DNA from: an uncultured Clostridia bacterium
GTDB taxonomy: Bacteria; Bacillota; Clostridia; Oscillospirales; Acutalibacteraceae
Reading direction: 5' to 3'
Length of the DNA stretch: 11,663 bases
NCBI GenBank assembly: GCA_945221685.1
Contig: CALYNN010000034.1
Span: forward strand, 1-11,663
Shown here one piece after another: positions 10,990 through 11,663 of this stretch. Each line of letters starts with the position of its first letter. Within the stretch, counting starts at the first letter, position 1. Position numbers and translations under genes: made by a program. Below the pieces are notes generated by a model. That model ran no database searches, had not been told where the DNA came from, and saw nothing but the letters and a program-made list of their open reading frames with translations.

Positions 10990-11663
10990 ATGGAATGGGA
11001 ATTTAATTTGCCCGTTAAGCTGATTTTCGGCAACGGCAAAAGAAAAGAACTGAAAAAATATATTGAAGAAATCGGCGGCACAAGAGGCGTTCTTGTTTGC
11101 TCGCGAAGCTTTGCAAAAAACGGACTTGCCGATGAATTTGTTGAGTTAAGCGGCGGTCTGCTTAAGGCGGTATTCAGCGATGTGCGCCCCAACCCAACAA
11201 CAGATAATGTTGACGACTGCGTAAAATTAATGCGTGAGCAAAAGGCAGATTTTGCAGTTGCGCTGGGCGGCGGCTCACCTATGGATTGCTGCAAGGCGGC
11301 GTGCGCCATTGTCAAGGGCGGCGACTCTATTCGCGCCTACCATTCAGGTGGCAAGGCTGTTAACGGGGCAGAGGCTATTCCTATGATAGCCTTTACCACT
11401 ACCTCAGGCACCGCCAGCGAGGTAACGAATATTTCCGTTTTGACCGACACGGCCCTTAACCTAAAAAATCCTATGAACGACCCTGCAATGTATCCTAAAA
11501 TTGCAGTTGCCGACCCTGAGCTGACCTTAAGCGTTCCCCCTCAGGTTACTGCTTCAACAGGTCTTGATGTGCTTGCCCACGCGATAGAAAGCTATTGTGC
11601 GACTATCCCCAAGCCTATCTCCACTGCTTGCTCGGTTTACAGCGCACGGCTTGTTTTTGAATG
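10990..11663 (+). CDS. Iron-type (group III) alcohol dehydrogenase, C-terminus cut by window edge
   Basis: 224 complete codons are visible; family members have about 380-390. FNLPVKLIFGNG at the start is the usual beginning. The nucleotide-binding loop ALGGGSPMDCCKA has Gly93-Gly94-Gly95-Ser96. FTTTSGTASEVT (135-146) and ADPELT (174-179) are conserved, and GLDVLAHAIE (191-200) gives Asp193 and His197, the first two metal ligands; the remaining two His lie beyond the edge. Such enzymes interconvert alcohols and aldehydes with NAD(P)H, often butanol, ethanol or 1,3-propanediol; the MEWEFNLPVK N-terminus resembles butanol-dehydrogenase-like members, but substrate is not set by sequence alone. 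GGGAG lies 6 nt before the ATG. Transcribed divergently from the E2-like gene. Confidence 0.93.
   Translation, partial: MEWEFNLPVKLIFGNGKRKELKKYIEEIGGTRGVLVCSRSFAKNGLADEFVELSGGLLKAVFSDVRPNPTTDNVDDCVKLMREQKADFAVALGGGSPMDCCKAACAIVKGGDSIRAYHSGGKAVNGAEAIPMIAFTTTSGTASEVTNISVLTDTALNLKNPMNDPAMYPKIAVADPELTLSVPPQVTASTGLDVLAHAIESYCATIPKPISTACSVYSARLVFE

Noticed and set aside
10839..11315. 158-aa open frame on the minus strand
   Set aside because: Antisense to the alcohol dehydrogenase start; no family resemblance.

Overview
The window looks like chromosomal DNA of an anaerobic, gut-type member of the Clostridia (Oscillospirales/Ruminococcaceae-like). The grounds are moderate-to-low GC, strong GGAGG ribosome binding sites, AT-rich promoters with near-consensus -35/-10 boxes, and typical firmicute families (a methionine synthase with a separate activation protein, a lipoyl-less E2 acyltransferase, a PF14907 nucleotidyltransferase). 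The taxonomic call is inference from family content, not from a search.

Layout: (1) 1-3744, minus strand: a promoter at 3716-3744 drives a four-gene run. It encodes a pyrophosphatase-like/Nudix fusion protein, a small COG2426-type membrane protein, a PF14907 nucleotidyltransferase and a membrane-anchored GH27 alpha-galactosidase that runs off the left edge. The last three genes are joined by 4-nt ATGA overlaps. (2) 3790-8219, minus strand: a methyl-cycle operon. A 66-aa Cys-containing small protein is followed by metF (with its own promoter), a stand-alone MetH activation-domain protein, metH without that domain, and an Rrf2 regulator with three Cys, closed by a terminator. MetF supplies methyl-tetrahydrofolate, MetH transfers the methyl group to homocysteine, and the separate activation protein would re-methylate oxidised cobalamin. 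A dyad inside the metF promoter is a plausible site for the Rrf2 protein. (3) 8332-9338, plus strand: rplM-rpsI (L13-S9) with a promoter, a structured leader and a terminator. (4) 9281-9731: 2.7 copies of a 166-bp tandem repeat directly behind rpsI. (5) 9817-10734, minus strand: an E2-like acyltransferase core. (6) 10990 to the end, plus strand: an iron-type alcohol dehydrogenase, cut by the right edge.

The two most unusual places are adjacent. First, rplM has an in-frame TAG at 8837-8839, 11 codons before a conserved L13 C-terminus and a TAA; reading through it gives exactly 142 residues. Second, each 166-bp unit behind rpsI contains a second copy of the last eight S9 codons plus stop, differing from the real gene only at synonymous positions. 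That is the signature expected of an integrative-element attachment site at the 3' end of rpsI. The same units carry, in order, a sigma70-type promoter, a 5' hairpin, the S9-tail mimic and a strong terminator, so they could also express about 100-nt RNAs in tandem.

No tRNA, rRNA, CRISPR array, transposase or integrase gene was seen.
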